Below are positions 35,923-45,210 of a DNA stretch of 64,000 nucleotides, in pieces. This DNA comes from Lewinellaceae bacterium (GTDB taxonomy: Bacteria; Bacteroidota; Bacteroidia; Chitinophagales; Saprospiraceae). The translations under genes and the position numbers were made by a program. Within the stretch, counting starts at the first letter, position 1; each line of letters begins with the position of its first letter. The stretch lies in contig JADJFA010000026.1 in NCBI GenBank assembly GCA_016708875.1, positions 1 through 64,000 on the forward strand, read 5' to 3'. Below the pieces are notes generated by a model. That model made no database searches and had not been told where the DNA came from. It saw only the letters and a program-made list of their open reading frames with translations.

Positions 35923-35986
35923 TTTTGTTTTTTGGACACCTCGGAGATTTTCGAAAACCTCCGAGGTGTCCGAAAAAAAACAAAAG
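35923..35986. terminator. Strong hairpin between ccoQ and ccoP
   Basis: Left arm CTTTTGTTTTTTGGACACC... and right arm GGTGTCCGAAAAAAAACAAAAG, with a perfect GGACACCTCGGAG / CTCCGAGGTGTCC core around TTTTCGAAAA. Located right after ccoQ. Poly-A/T flanks allow termination or processing in the middle of the operon. Confidence 0.68.
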
Positions 35987-35995
35987 GTGTAAAAA

Positions 35996-36154
35996 TTAAT
36001 CTTCCAGCGGCAGGTTTGCCATGCGATCCATATCTTCTTTTTTGGAGATAAAGGCGCGAACAGCCGCAAAGCAGAAAGTACAGAAGAAGATCAGCAGTGA
36101 TCCGATCCCAAACCATTGGATTCCGTCAACTGATTCAAGCAGATATTTGACCAT
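35996..36154 (-). CDS. ccoQ: CcoQ-like small cbb3 oxidase subunit
   Basis: 52 aa from ATG 36154 (MVKYLLESVDGIQWFG). A single membrane helix (GSLLIFFCTFCFAAVRAF) is followed by a charged tail (SKKEDMDRMANLPLED). Size, helix, tail and position between ccoNO and ccoP fit CcoQ, which stabilises the oxidase. The open frame extends upstream to 36190, but that part reads through repeat words. The conserved start context and the family length favour 36154. Confidence 0.85.
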   Translation of the reverse strand: MVKYLLESVDGIQWFGIGSLLIFFCTFCFAAVRAFISKKEDMDRMANLPLED

Positions 36155-36159
36155 TGTAT

Positions 36160-36236
36160 TTATTGTTGATAAAGGTTTATGATGGTTCATGAGGGTTTAT
36201 AATCAACCATTATAAACCCTCATAAACCTTCATAAA
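36160..36236. repeat. Word-type stem-loop between ccoNO and ccoQ
   Basis: GGTTTATGATGGTTCATGAGGG-type words pair with ATAAACCCTCATAAACCTTC-type words. It ends at the ccoNO stop. Closely related in sequence to 34891-34972. Confidence 0.65.
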
Positions 36237-38365
36237 CTATTGTTTGGTTGAATTTTTATGTCGGTGCCAATTCGTTGCAGATAAGCGATGATGGCAATGA
36301 TCTCTTTGTCTTCTATGTTCTGATCCTTCACACCCTGTTCTGCAAGGTTCTTCGCAATTTTTTGCGCCTGTTCCTGGGCATTGGTGATGGCATATTTCTC
36401 GAAATCCTTTGAATATGGGGTACCGAGTTTTCGCAGCACTGTGATTTTAGCAGGTAAATCGCTCAAGTCCAGTTTGTCCGTCAGCAAGTGCGGGTAAGCA
36501 GGCATGATAGAGCCAGGCGACAGGCTGGTCGGGTCATACATGTGGTTATAGTGCCAACTGTCGGGGTACTTCCCACCTTCGCGCTGAAGGTCTGGACCGG
36601 TGCGTTTGCTGCCCCATAGGAATGGACGGTCGTAGATGTACTCGCCTGATTTTGAGTATTCTCCGTAACGTTCCGTCTCATCGCGGAATGGGCGAATCAT
36701 CTGGGAGTGGCAGCCTACGCAGCCCTCTCTGATATACAAGTCGCGGCCCGTGAGTTCGAGCGGGGTATATGGTTTTACCGTAGAAATTTTTGGCACCTGG
36801 CTTTCAACAAACACCATCGGCACAATCTGCACGATACCACCGATAGCGATCAGGATGGTGCTCCAAAGCAGCATTTGCATTGGGCGACCTTCGATCCAAC
36901 GGTGCCAGTGTTCACCAGCGTGCAATGGAGCCGGGCGACGTTCACGGGCAGGCGCCTCCGTTGCTTCGTCTGCCATAAACTGTCCTTTTGCGCCTGTTTT
37001 ATACAGGTTATACACGCCAATGATGGTACCTACGAAGAACAAAGTCCCGCCTACTACCCTCAACCAGTACATGGGAAGAATTTGCTTCACGGTGTCCAGG
37101 AAGTTGCCCCATGCAAGGGTTCCTTCTGGCGTAAATTCTTTCCACATCAAGGCCTGCGTCCAACCGGCGAAGTACAAAGGCACGGCATAAAAAATGATGC
37201 CGAGTGTACCAACCCAGAAGTGAACGTTGGCCAATTGCTTGGAATACAACTCCGTACGATACATCCGTGGCCAGAGCCAATAGAGTACGCCGAAGGTCAG
37301 GAAGCCGTTCCAGCCCAAGGCGCCCACGTGAACGTGTGCAATCGTCCAGTCGGTAAAGTGGCTGATAGCATTTACTGATTTGATGGACAGCATTGGTCCT
37401 TCAAAAGTCGCCATACCGTATGCGATCACCGCTACCACCATAAATTTGAGTACCGGGTCATTGGCCACCCGATCCCAGGCGCCACGCAGGGTTAGTAAGC
37501 CGTTGAGCATTCCACCCCAGGATGGAGCGATCAGCATGATGCTAAATACGGTGCCCAGCGACTGAACCCAATCAGGCAGGGTCGAATACAGCAAGTGGTG
37601 CGGTCCAGCCCAGATGTAGATAAAAATCAATGCCCAGAAGTGAATGATGGAAAGTTTGTAAGAAAAGACCGGGCGATTGGCGGCTTTTGGCAGGAAGTAG
37701 TACATCATGCCGAGGTAAGGCGTGGTTAGGAAGAACGCCACTGCGTTGTGTCCATACCACCATTGTACCAATGCCTCCTGCACCCCCGAAAATATGGGGT
37801 AACTCTCCGTCCAGGTTATCGGCATTTCCAGACTACGCACGATGTGCAGCACTGCCACCGTGACCCATGTTGCGATGTCAAACCAGATCGCCACGTACAA
37901 CTGGCTTTCCCGTCGCCTGAGGATGGTGCCAAACATATTGACGCCAAAAATCACCCAAACCAACGTGATTAGAATGTCCAATGGCCAAATCAACTCGGAA
38001 TATTCACCACTGGTGGTAAGACCCATTGGAAGGCTGACTGCTGCGCACAAAATGACTATTTGCCAGAGCCAAAAGTGTATCCAGGAAAGTTTGTCGCTCC
38101 ACATGCGGGCTTTCACAAGCCTTTGCAGCGAGTAATAAACGCCCATGAAAATACCGTTGCCCACGAATGCAAAAATGACTGCATTGGTGTGCAAAGGGCG
38201 CAAGCGGCCAAAAGTGAGATAAGGGCCGAAATTGAGTTCGGGCATCACGATTTGCAATGCCAGAATCAGACCAACCAGCATCCCTACCAAAGCGAATACA
38301 AAGGAGGCAATCCCGAAGGCCCGAACGATTTTGTTGTCGTACTGAAATTGTTGTATGTTATTCAT
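36230..38365 (-). CDS. ccoNO: CcoNO, fused cbb3 oxidase subunits I and II
   Basis: 711-aa fusion. Residues about 1-470 are the CcoN heme-copper core with twelve helices: HTNAVIFAFVGNGIFMG, WYGHNAVAFFLTTPYLGMMYYF with copper-B ligands, FIYIWAGPHHLLYSTLPDW and HVHVGALGWNGF with heme ligands. Residues about 500-711 are CcoO, a membrane-anchored cytochrome c with one heme motif (REGCVGCHSQMIRPF) and the downstream methionine ligand region SIMPAYPHLL. Together they reduce oxygen to water with high affinity and pump protons. Fusion of N and O is common in Bacteroidota. The start overlaps the ccoS stop by four bases. The frame is intact. Confidence 0.97.
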   Translation of the reverse strand: MNNIQQFQYDNKIVRAFGIASFVFALVGMLVGLILALQIVMPELNFGPYLTFGRLRPLHTNAVIFAFVGNGIFMGVYYSLQRLVKARMWSDKLSWIHFWLWQIVILCAAVSLPMGLTTSGEYSELIWPLDILITLVWVIFGVNMFGTILRRRESQLYVAIWFDIATWVTVAVLHIVRSLEMPITWTESYPIFSGVQEALVQWWYGHNAVAFFLTTPYLGMMYYFLPKAANRPVFSYKLSIIHFWALIFIYIWAGPHHLLYSTLPDWVQSLGTVFSIMLIAPSWGGMLNGLLTLRGAWDRVANDPVLKFMVVAVIAYGMATFEGPMLSIKSVNAISHFTDWTIAHVHVGALGWNGFLTFGVLYWLWPRMYRTELYSKQLANVHFWVGTLGIIFYAVPLYFAGWTQALMWKEFTPEGTLAWGNFLDTVKQILPMYWLRVVGGTLFFVGTIIGVYNLYKTGAKGQFMADEATEAPARERRPAPLHAGEHWHRWIEGRPMQMLLWSTILIAIGGIVQIVPMVFVESQVPKISTVKPYTPLELTGRDLYIREGCVGCHSQMIRPFRDETERYGEYSKSGEYIYDRPFLWGSKRTGPDLQREGGKYPDSWHYNHMYDPTSLSPGSIMPAYPHLLTDKLDLSDLPAKITVLRKLGTPYSKDFEKYAITNAQEQAQKIAKNLAEQGVKDQNIEDKEIIAIIAYLQRIGTDIKIQPNNSL

Positions 38366-38577
38366 AAAGAAGGCTTTAAATCTTCGTCTTGTATTTGTTT
38401 TTCTGCTACTATCCGCCCTTCAAGGGAGGGGTTTGGGCTGGGGTCATCAAACAGCATCCGGATGGCTGGCGTGTAATCATCGTCGAACTGCCCGTCGCGC
38501 GCAGCACGCAGGTAGGCAATCAAAAAGCCTGCTGCGAGCAGTAGGCTTACTAAAATGAGGAATAACATGATCTTCAT
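38362..38577 (-). CDS. ccoS: CcoS, cbb3 oxidase maturation protein, with repeat-derived tail
   Basis: 71-aa protein with one membrane helix (MLFLILVSLLLAAGFLIAYL) and the family motif DGQFDDDYTPAIRMLFDD (about residues 28-45). CcoS is needed to insert heme and copper into the oxidase core. Most of the conserved part ends near residue 45. The following residues (PSPNPSLEGRIVAEKQ) are encoded by a GC-rich hairpin (38409-38442), so the tail is probably repeat-derived. It is the first gene of the oxidase operon in this window; the copper ATPase ccoI, usually next to ccoS, is not seen here. Confidence 0.9.
   Translation of the reverse strand: MKIMLFLILVSLLLAAGFLIAYLRAARDGQFDDDYTPAIRMLFDDPSPNPSLEGRIVAEKQIQDEDLKPSL
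38409..38442. repeat. GC-rich palindromic element inside ccoS
   Basis: CCGCCCTTCAAGGGAGGGG followed by TTTGGGCTGGGG, a CCCTT/AAGGG-centred hairpin. It is encoded within the C-terminal extension of CcoS. Short CCCTCCCTTGAAGGG-type hairpins look like intergenic repeats, and here one lies in frame. Confidence 0.55.
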
Positions 38578-38746
38578 TGCGCCGTGTAGATTTCAGGAAT
38601 GCTTGAAATCGGCTGCAAGATCGGGGGGGTAGAAAAAGATGCCGAATGACGCAAGTCAGGGTGGAAGGTGATTTTCGTCGCATTAAAATATTTCGACAGC
38701 AGACATTACTTTTACGTTCGGTTTACACCTATCTAACCTTATTGTA

Positions 38747-41580
38747 ATGGAATCAAACGCAATCCTCATTCGCGACGCACGGAGAATTCTGAACGGCGAG
38801 TCTTTCGACATACCTAAGATATTAGAACTCGCCAAGAATCTCAAAAAGCCGAAACGGCTTTGCATACGCTGCCCAATTGTTTGAGGCTTAACCATGGTTG
38901 GTCCTGCTGAAAAAAGGACCTATTACTACGAGCAGCTGGCGCTCTGTACCTACAAAGACCCCGACCTACCCTCATCCATAAAATTCGATTTGGCCGCGTC
39001 GTTTTTGTCCAAGATTGGCGACCCGCTTACATCTGAAAATAGTGAGGTACTTGGTATGATGGGTGGCATTCATAAACGGCGATGGATGTTTGATAACCAA
39101 TTCAGACACCTGCTTTTTTCGAGACACTTTTATCAGAAAGGTTTTGAAAAGTGGAAGGAAAAGCATGTTGATCCGATTCAACGTGGGAAGGCCAAAAACA
39201 AACCAGGAGCAAGAACCAGGTTACCGAAGAAAGGCGGTTCAAAGCGCGTTTTTAATAAAAATTTAAAGGGGATAAAAAGGACAATGACGCAGGCTACACT
39301 GCCATCAACTTTGCATTTCTACTCGACCTCCTGGCCGATGTGCGCACTGGCGAAACCCGCGAATTGGATGGAGCATTGCCCCGGTAATCACCATGTGGCA
39401 ACAAAGGGCCAACGAAATCCGAAAGGAAATTGTGAACTATCTAACGGGTGACGCGATATACAAAGATGAAAAACTGATTGTAAGATTGGACGATTGGGCC
39501 TATGCCACCCTCGGCGAAGCCTATTTTGGCCTGGGCCGTTTCGACGAAGCCTTGTTTTTTTATAAAAAATATGGCGGCCAAAAGCCTTCGCTCTGGGAGT
39601 CCGAAACCTGTCGAAAACAACTTTTAGCCCTTGCCCAAATCCGCGCCCGGTTTGCAGCGGTGAAGCCCGGCGATTCGGAGAAAGAGAAAAAAACAGAAGC
39701 AGGCCAGGCTTCAGGAATTACACGATCACGTTCGCCAATGCCTGCACGCCATCATGCTCCATTAGATGAAAGTGAAGGCAACAAACTTCCCTGGTAATGC
39801 AAGGAAAAGTCGGACTTGGACTTTCTGGCGGCGGGTTCAGGGCCTCGCTTTACCATATCGGCACCTTGGCAAAATTGGCAGAATTAGACGTGTTGAGGCA
39901 CGTGGAAGTGCTGTCCTGCGTGTCAGGTGGAAGCATCGTAGGGGCGCACTATTACCTGCTTTTGCGCAAAAAAATGATGGCAAAATTCGACGAGTCGTAT
40001 AAATATATGCACTCTGCGGAGAAAGCCGAGTTAACCCTTTCGCAAAAGGATTACCTCGAAATTGTGGAGGAATTGACTGCCCAATTCATGGCAGGTGTTC
40101 AAAAGAACTTACGCATGCGGATTCTGTCAAGTTGGAAAAACCTCCGCATTTTCCTTGACAGAAAATACACCCGATCCAATCGTATCGGCGAACTGTACGA
40201 GGAGTTTCTGTACAAAAAAATCTTTACCGATGAAGACAGCACTAGGTGTTATGACGAGCGGGTATTGCTAATGCAGAACCTGAAAATTGTGCCACGCGGT
40301 GCTCAGACATTCAACCCAAAACCGACAATTGGGACCGCATCAACAAGGTGCCGATGCTGGTGCTCAACGCTACCACCCTTAATACTGGGCACAACTGGCA
40401 ATTTACCGCTTCCTGGATGGGCGAGCCACCAGGCAATATCATTCAAAGCGTGGACAGCAAGCCCCGGCTCCGCCGAATGTATTACGATGAGGCACCTGCT
40501 CCGTATAACAATAACATCCGGCTGGGAGCAGCGGTCGGCGCATCTTCCTGTGTTCCCGCGTTGTTCGAGCCGCTGTACTTGCCCGGACTTTACCCTGGTG
40601 TGGATTTGCGCTTGGCGGATGGAGGTGTGCACGACAATCAGGGCATATCCAGTTTGATTGAACAAGAATGTAGCATCCTGATCTTGAGCGATGCAAGCGG
40701 CCAACTCAATATTGAAAACGCGGGAGCAGGTACACTTGGGTCATTTTTTCGCTCCGATTTCGTATTGCAGGAGCGTGTAAGAGAATTACAATTCACCACA
40801 ATTGAAGCGCGGCGCGACACCAACCAGATTAAGGGTTTGATGTACATCCACCTCAAAAGAGACTTGAACAAAAACCCGCTGAAATGGGAAGGCTGCAACG
40901 ATCCAACCAGGCACGCCTGGCTAACTGAAGATCAAAACCCCAACAGTACAATCACCCAATACGGTATTCAAAAAAGTGTGCAAGAGCGTCTCGCAAATCT
41001 GCGTACCGACCTGGATGCATTCAACGATGCCGAAGCATACGCACTCATGTACAGTGCCTACCGGCAAACAGAGTGGGCGTTCAAGGAGTCGGGGTTGAGC
41101 GAACAATTGTCAACGAAAAAAGAAGCCTGTAGTAATAATTGGGAATTTCTACCCGTCGCCCCGTTCATGGAGGATGCTGCCCAAAAGAAACCACTTGAAA
41201 AGCGACTCGATGTTGGTCGAGATTTACCCTTTAAAGTGTTCCGCGCCTATGGTGTTCTAACGCTGATGAAAACAGTGTTGGTAGTAGCGCTCGTTTACGG
41301 CACCTTCTGGCTAGGAAGTGAAAACTGGACAGAGAAGATTCAGTTGCCATCACTCGCTGTAAAGACGCTTATCTTCGCAGCAATCGGTTTTGGACTGGAC
41401 GCTTTCCTGGGATTTGGCATGAGCAAATTTGCGGAGATCAGAAGTTTCGTCTTGAAAAAAGCACTTTGGGCCATCGGTTCGCTCTTTGTAATGGCTTTGT
41501 TCTGGCTCTATCTCGCGTTACTTAACCCCCCCTATCTATCCTGGGTAAAATTGAAAACCTTCGCCGCGAAAGCTGGTTGA
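38747..41580 (+). CDS. TPR / patatin-like phospholipase / membrane protein (multiply frameshifted)
   Basis: One gene in pieces, about 940 aa. The N-terminal half (38747-39790) looks like TPR-type helices resembling the TRAFs-binding/DUF4071 repeats (YYYEQLALCTYKDPDLPSS, NDAGYTAINFAFLLDLLAD, WAYATLGEAYFGLGRFDEAL). From 39800 there is a patatin-like domain: the oxyanion motif LGLSGGGFRASLYHIG, the serine motif CVSGGSIVGAHYY, and after a further break the aspartate motif LADGGVHDNQG. The C-terminus has three membrane helices (about 41270-41550). Frame breaks lie near 38855, 39265, 39390, 39790 and 40310. It may hydrolyse membrane lipids when triggered through the TPR part; a signalling or defence effector is possible but unproven. 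Confidence 0.7.
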
Positions 41581-41669
41581 GTAAGAAGTGGAATCGCTTG
41601 CTCGATTTTTTGTTCTAATCACTCCACTATCTATAAGGGAAAGCCGCACAGTGGCGACATTCTGGTATC

Positions 41670-41891
41670 ATGGAAAAACAACCCAACAACCCGCTGCATG
41701 GCAAAACCCTGCAATCAATATTGGAGCACTTGCTTGACACCTACGGTTGGCAGGGCTTGGCCTATCATATTGACATCAATTGCTTCAAAAATGAGCCAAG
41801 CCTCAGCTCCAGCCTGAAATTTTTGCGCAAAACGCCCTGGGCAAGACAAGAGGTGGAGGCATTGTATTTACGGACAATAGCGCATCGCTAA
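41670..41891 (+). CDS. VF530 / DUF2132 family protein
   Basis: 73-aa small DNA-binding-like protein of the VF530 family. The family signature is almost complete: NNPLHGKTLQSILEHLLDTYGW, then ININCF-like DINCFKNEPSLSSSLKFLRKTPWARQEVEALYL. The structure known for this family has a helical fold with a charged surface, but the role is unknown. It follows the patatin gene by about 90 bases and precedes a CBS protein, all on the plus strand. The frame is intact. Confidence 0.92.
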   Translation: MEKQPNNPLHGKTLQSILEHLLDTYGWQGLAYHIDINCFKNEPSLSSSLKFLRKTPWARQEVEALYLRTIAHR

Positions 41892-41980
41892 GCCTCCCAA
41901 GTCATCCCCTTACCTGACCTTCGTCATCCTCCTGTACCTTCTTCGTCGGTCAACTTTGTGGCATAAAAAGTCACATTGTT

Positions 41981-42427
41981 ATGCAAAACACCACACCGAT
42001 TTCAAAAATAATGACCCGAAAACCAGCCACCGTTAGCCCTGAGGACAATTTCGAGACTGTGCGCAATATCCTTGAAAAGCAAGGTTTTCACCATGTACCC
42101 GTAGTCGAAAATGGTATGCTGGCGGGCATTGTCAGTTATACTGATTATCTGCGCATTATCGGCGACCTGTACGGCAATGCACAGGAGCAACGCAGCAACG
42201 AACATCTGCTTAATACCCTGCTCGTCAAGGAAGTAATGACTGAGCACCCCTGTGCCTGGCTCCCACAGATACCGTTGAAGATGCTGCGGATATTTAATAC
42301 CAATCACTTCCATGCCATTCCAGTGCTGGAAGGCAACCGCCATTTGGTCGGAATCCTTACCACCCACGATTTGATAAAAGTGTTGGAAAGGGTACTTGCG
42401 CCGGAGATTGATTACGCTTCTAAGTAA
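41981..42427 (+). CDS. Two-CBS-domain protein
   Basis: 148-aa protein made of a CBS pair: ISKIMTRKPATVSPEDNFETV to GIVSYTDYLRII, and VKEVMTEHPCAWLPQIPLKMLRIF to LVGILTTHDLIKVLERV. CBS pairs bind adenine nucleotides or related ligands and regulate a partner. No catalytic domain is attached, so it acts as a free sensor. It is followed by a perfect palindromic terminator, which separates it from the P-type ATPase. The frame is intact. Confidence 0.9.
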   Translation: MQNTTPISKIMTRKPATVSPEDNFETVRNILEKQGFHHVPVVENGMLAGIVSYTDYLRIIGDLYGNAQEQRSNEHLLNTLLVKEVMTEHPCAWLPQIPLKMLRIFNTNHFHAIPVLEGNRHLVGILTTHDLIKVLERVLAPEIDYASK

Positions 42428-42439
42428 AGTTTACAGCTT

Positions 42440-42473
42440 TAAACCTCGTAGGTTTTAAAACCTACGAGGTTTA
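42440..42473. terminator. Perfect palindromic terminator after the CBS gene
   Basis: A 34-bp perfect palindrome whose right half is AAAACCTACGAGGTTTA. It is the same sequence as the hmgA terminator at 22168-22201, so this is a dispersed terminator-like repeat. Confidence 0.75.
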
Positions 42474-42589
42474 GGTTCCTTACGGTTACAATCTATGAAG
42501 AAAGTCCCTATAAGTCCAGGGTTTCAAATCAAGTTTATCTCTTAAATAGAAAGCCGCACGGAGCAGACCCCGCCCATCTCCCTTCCTTC

Positions 42590-45100
42590 ATCGGATTAAC
42601 TACCACTCAGGCAGAACAACAGCGTCGCAATTTCGGGAAAAACGAACTGGAAGCCACTCGCCGCTACCCCGTCCTTGTCCGTATTCGAGACATCGTGACC
42701 GAACCGATGTTCCTGTTGCTGGCGGTCGCCTGCGTGTTGTATTTTTTGCTTGGCGACTTCACAGAAGCCATGATGATGGTGGTGTCCATTTTGTTTGTCA
42801 CGGGCATCGAATTGTATCAGGAAACAAAAAGCGAACGCGCTTTGGAAGCCTTGCGTCAATTTACCCGCGCCCAGGTTCGCGTACTGCGAAATGGAGACTG
42901 GGTAGAAATCCCCTCTGAAGACCTTGTACCCGATGATGTTGTAAGCATTGAAGAAGGGGAACGCATCCCGGCAGATGGCATTCTGCTGGAACAACACGAC
43001 CTTTCGGTAGACGAATCGGTGCTCACCGGTGAGAGTCTATCTGTAGAAAAATCGGTAGCAACCACCAATCACCAATCACAAATCACCAGTTTACCCGCCG
43101 TAGCTTTAGCGAAGGCGGGTCACCAATCAACCGCCAACAGTCTCCTCCAAGGCACCATCGTAGCCACCGGGAAAGGTGTTTTCAAGGTAACTGCAACCGG
43201 TGCGCGTTCCGAATTTGGCAAATTGGGCAAATCCATCGAGTCCATTGACCCCGAAAAAACGCCCTTGCAATTACAGATCAAGCGCTTTGTGCGCCAAATG
43301 GCGATCGCAGGTGGATTGGCATTTGTCCTGGTTTTTGGCCTGAATTTCTGGATTGAAAACGATGTTTGGAAAGCACTGCTTTTTTCACTTACGCTGGCTA
43401 TGGCCATCCTGCCCCAGGAAATTCCTGTAGCATTTAGCGCTTTTATGGCCTTGGGCGCTTTTCGGATGATCAAGCACGGCATCCTTGCCAAGCAGCCCAA
43501 AACGGTTGAAAGCCTCGGTTCGGCTACAGTGATTTGCCTGGACAAAACAGGGACGATCACAGAGAACAAGATGTCTGTCGCGGAAGTCGCGGATATTTCC
43601 GGACATGGCCGCACGCTGGAATACGCCTTGTGGGCCAGCGAGCCAGAGCCATTTGACGCAATGGAAAAAGCCCTGCTAGAGGCTCAAATTTTAGCAACTT
43701 CTGCGTCAAACGACCCGCGTAAGCCTTATCAAATAATAAAAGAGTACCCGCTCGGTGGCAAACCTCCGATGATGACGCATGTATGGGAAAACCAGGAGGA
43801 CAATCGACTCATTGCATGCAAAGGTGCCATAGAGCGCATACTGGCTGTTTCAGACGTCACAGACAAATTGCGCGAACAAATATTGACCAAAACGGAGGAA
43901 ATGGCCAGTCAGGGTTTCCGGGTGCTGGGAATAGCAAGCGCCACCTTCGCAGGCAAGGATTTTCCGGCAGAACAGGATCATTTTGAATGGAAATTTGAAG
44001 GCTTGATTGCTTTCTTCGATCCCCCAAAGAAAAACGCTGGAGCGGTTTTTAAAAAATTCTACCAAGCGGGTCTGCGGGTCATGATGATTACAGGCGACCA
44101 TGCGGCCACGGCAAAAAACATTGCCAAAAGTACTGGGCTGAAGGGTTGGGAAACTGCCATGACAGGCGATGAAGTCATGGAACTCAACGATACCCTACTA
44201 CGGGACACCGTCCAAAAGGTCAACGTGTTTGCCCGGATGTTCCCCGACGCCAAACTCCGAATCGTGAATGCGCTAAAAGCCAATGGCGAGACCGTGGCCA
44301 TGTCCGGCGATGGCGTGAACGATGGCCCTGCGCTCAAAACCGCCCAAATCGGCGTTGCGATGGGAAAAAAAGGCACAGAGATCGCCAAAAGTGCGGCCTC
44401 TCTGGTGCTACTGAACGACAACCTGAATGCGATGGTAACGGCAATTCACATGGGGCGTCGTATCTACGACAACCTGCGCAAAGCCATCCGATACATCATC
44501 TCTATCCACCTGCCGATTGTGTTGGTAGTGCTGCTGCCACTTTTGTTTGGCTGGCCTTATACGCACATATTGCTGCCCTTGCACGTCATTTTCCTGGAAC
44601 TCGTGATGGACCCCACAGCAGCCATCGCTTTTGAAAACGAACCCGCCGAGCCAAATCTGATGCGCAAGCCGCCTCGGTCTAGCCAGGCCTCCTTATTCTC
44701 GGGCAAGGAATTGGCCTTCAGCCTTTTACAAGGCGTAGCGATCACAGCAGGCGTGTTTTTCATGTATCATTTTGCCATCGGACAGGGGAAAACCGAAGAG
44801 GGCGTCCGTTCCATTGTGTTTGCCACATTGGTATCTGCCAACCTGTTTCTGACTATGGCCAATCGCTCTTTCGACTACCCGCTTCACCGCACGCTGTTTT
44901 ATAAAAACCCAATTCTGCCCATTATACTGGCCATTTCGGCAGGGCTGCTGCTTGCCATTTTGTACGTGCCGTTTTTGACCAACATCTTTAACATGGGCGC
45001 AATTTCAGCCGCTGATTTGGGCTGGTGCGTGTTGGCAGGTTTCCTTAGCGTAGTTTGGTTTGAAGTGTATAAGGCGGTGCGTATATGGATGGTACTTTAG
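42590..45100 (+). CDS. Cation-transporting P-type ATPase (P2-like)
   Basis: About 835 aa. Motifs: TGES in VLTGESLSVEK, phosphorylation site CLDKTGTITENK, MITGDHAATAK, and AMSGDGVNDGPALK. The membrane motif LPQEIPVAFS in helix 4, and the absence of a heavy-metal domain or CPC motif, point to a Ca2+/Mn2+/Mg2+-type pump rather than a copper pump. Its first ATG is 42695. The N-terminal cation-ATPase motif (GLTTTQAEQQRRNFGKNELEATR) lies upstream in the same open frame from about 42590 with no ATG, so the start is unresolved; a broken ATG at 42495 is one option. An insert of about 25 residues (about 43060-43135) between the TGES motif and LLQGTIVATGKG is partly a 31-nt palindromic element. Confidence 0.9.
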   Translation: MGLTTTQAEQQRRNFGKNELEATRRYPVLVRIRDIVTEPMFLLLAVACVLYFLLGDFTEAMMMVVSILFVTGIELYQETKSERALEALRQFTRAQVRVLRNGDWVEIPSEDLVPDDVVSIEEGERIPADGILLEQHDLSVDESVLTGESLSVEKSVATTNHQSQITSLPAVALAKAGHQSTANSLLQGTIVATGKGVFKVTATGARSEFGKLGKSIESIDPEKTPLQLQIKRFVRQMAIAGGLAFVLVFGLNFWIENDVWKALLFSLTLAMAILPQEIPVAFSAFMALGAFRMIKHGILAKQPKTVESLGSATVICLDKTGTITENKMSVAEVADISGHGRTLEYALWASEPEPFDAMEKALLEAQILATSASNDPRKPYQIIKEYPLGGKPPMMTHVWENQEDNRLIACKGAIERILAVSDVTDKLREQILTKTEEMASQGFRVLGIASATFAGKDFPAEQDHFEWKFEGLIAFFDPPKKNAGAVFKKFYQAGLRVMMITGDHAATAKNIAKSTGLKGWETAMTGDEVMELNDTLLRDTVQKVNVFARMFPDAKLRIVNALKANGETVAMSGDGVNDGPALKTAQIGVAMGKKGTEIAKSAASLVLLNDNLNAMVTAIHMGRRIYDNLRKAIRYIISIHLPIVLVVLLPLLFGWPYTHILLPLHVIFLELVMDPTAAIAFENEPAEPNLMRKPPRSSQASLFSGKELAFSLLQGVAITAGVFFMYHFAIGQGKTEEGVRSIVFATLVSANLFLTMANRSFDYPLHRTLFYKNPILPIILAISAGLLLAILYVPFLTNIFNMGAISAADLGWCVLAGFLSVVWFEVYKAVRIWMVL
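43090..43120. repeat. 31-nt palindromic element inside the P-type ATPase gene
   Basis: Read in frame as S/L-P-A-V-A-L-A-K-A-G. The outer stem ACCCGCC/GGCGGGT is perfect here. It is flanked by reiterated ACCAATC words on both sides (about 43061-43089 and 43121-43135). It sits in the actuator-domain loop after the TGES motif. Differs by one base from the intergenic copy. Confidence 0.78.
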
Positions 45101-45115
45101 ACTTCCTAAGAGGGG

Positions 45116-45200
45116 TGGAACACGGATGGCACGGATTAGACACGGATTTGAACAGATCAAATAATCCGTGTCTCATCCGTGACATCCGTGTTCCAAATTG
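45116..45200. repeat. Word-type stem-loop after the P-type ATPase
   Basis: GGAACACGGATGGCACGGATTAGACACGGATTT on the left is answered by AATCCGTGTCTCATCCGTGACATCCGTGTTCC on the right. Four direct copies of ACGGAT occur on the left arm and four inverse copies on the right. Convergent genes lie on both sides. Related to 26275-26362. Confidence 0.7.
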
Positions 45201-45210
45201 CTAAATGCCC

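Noticed and set aside
42590..45100. CcoI copper ATPase for the cbb3 oxidase
   Set aside because: It has no heavy-metal-binding domain and no CPC motif in the helix-4 region (PQEIPVA instead), so a P2-type cation pump fits better.
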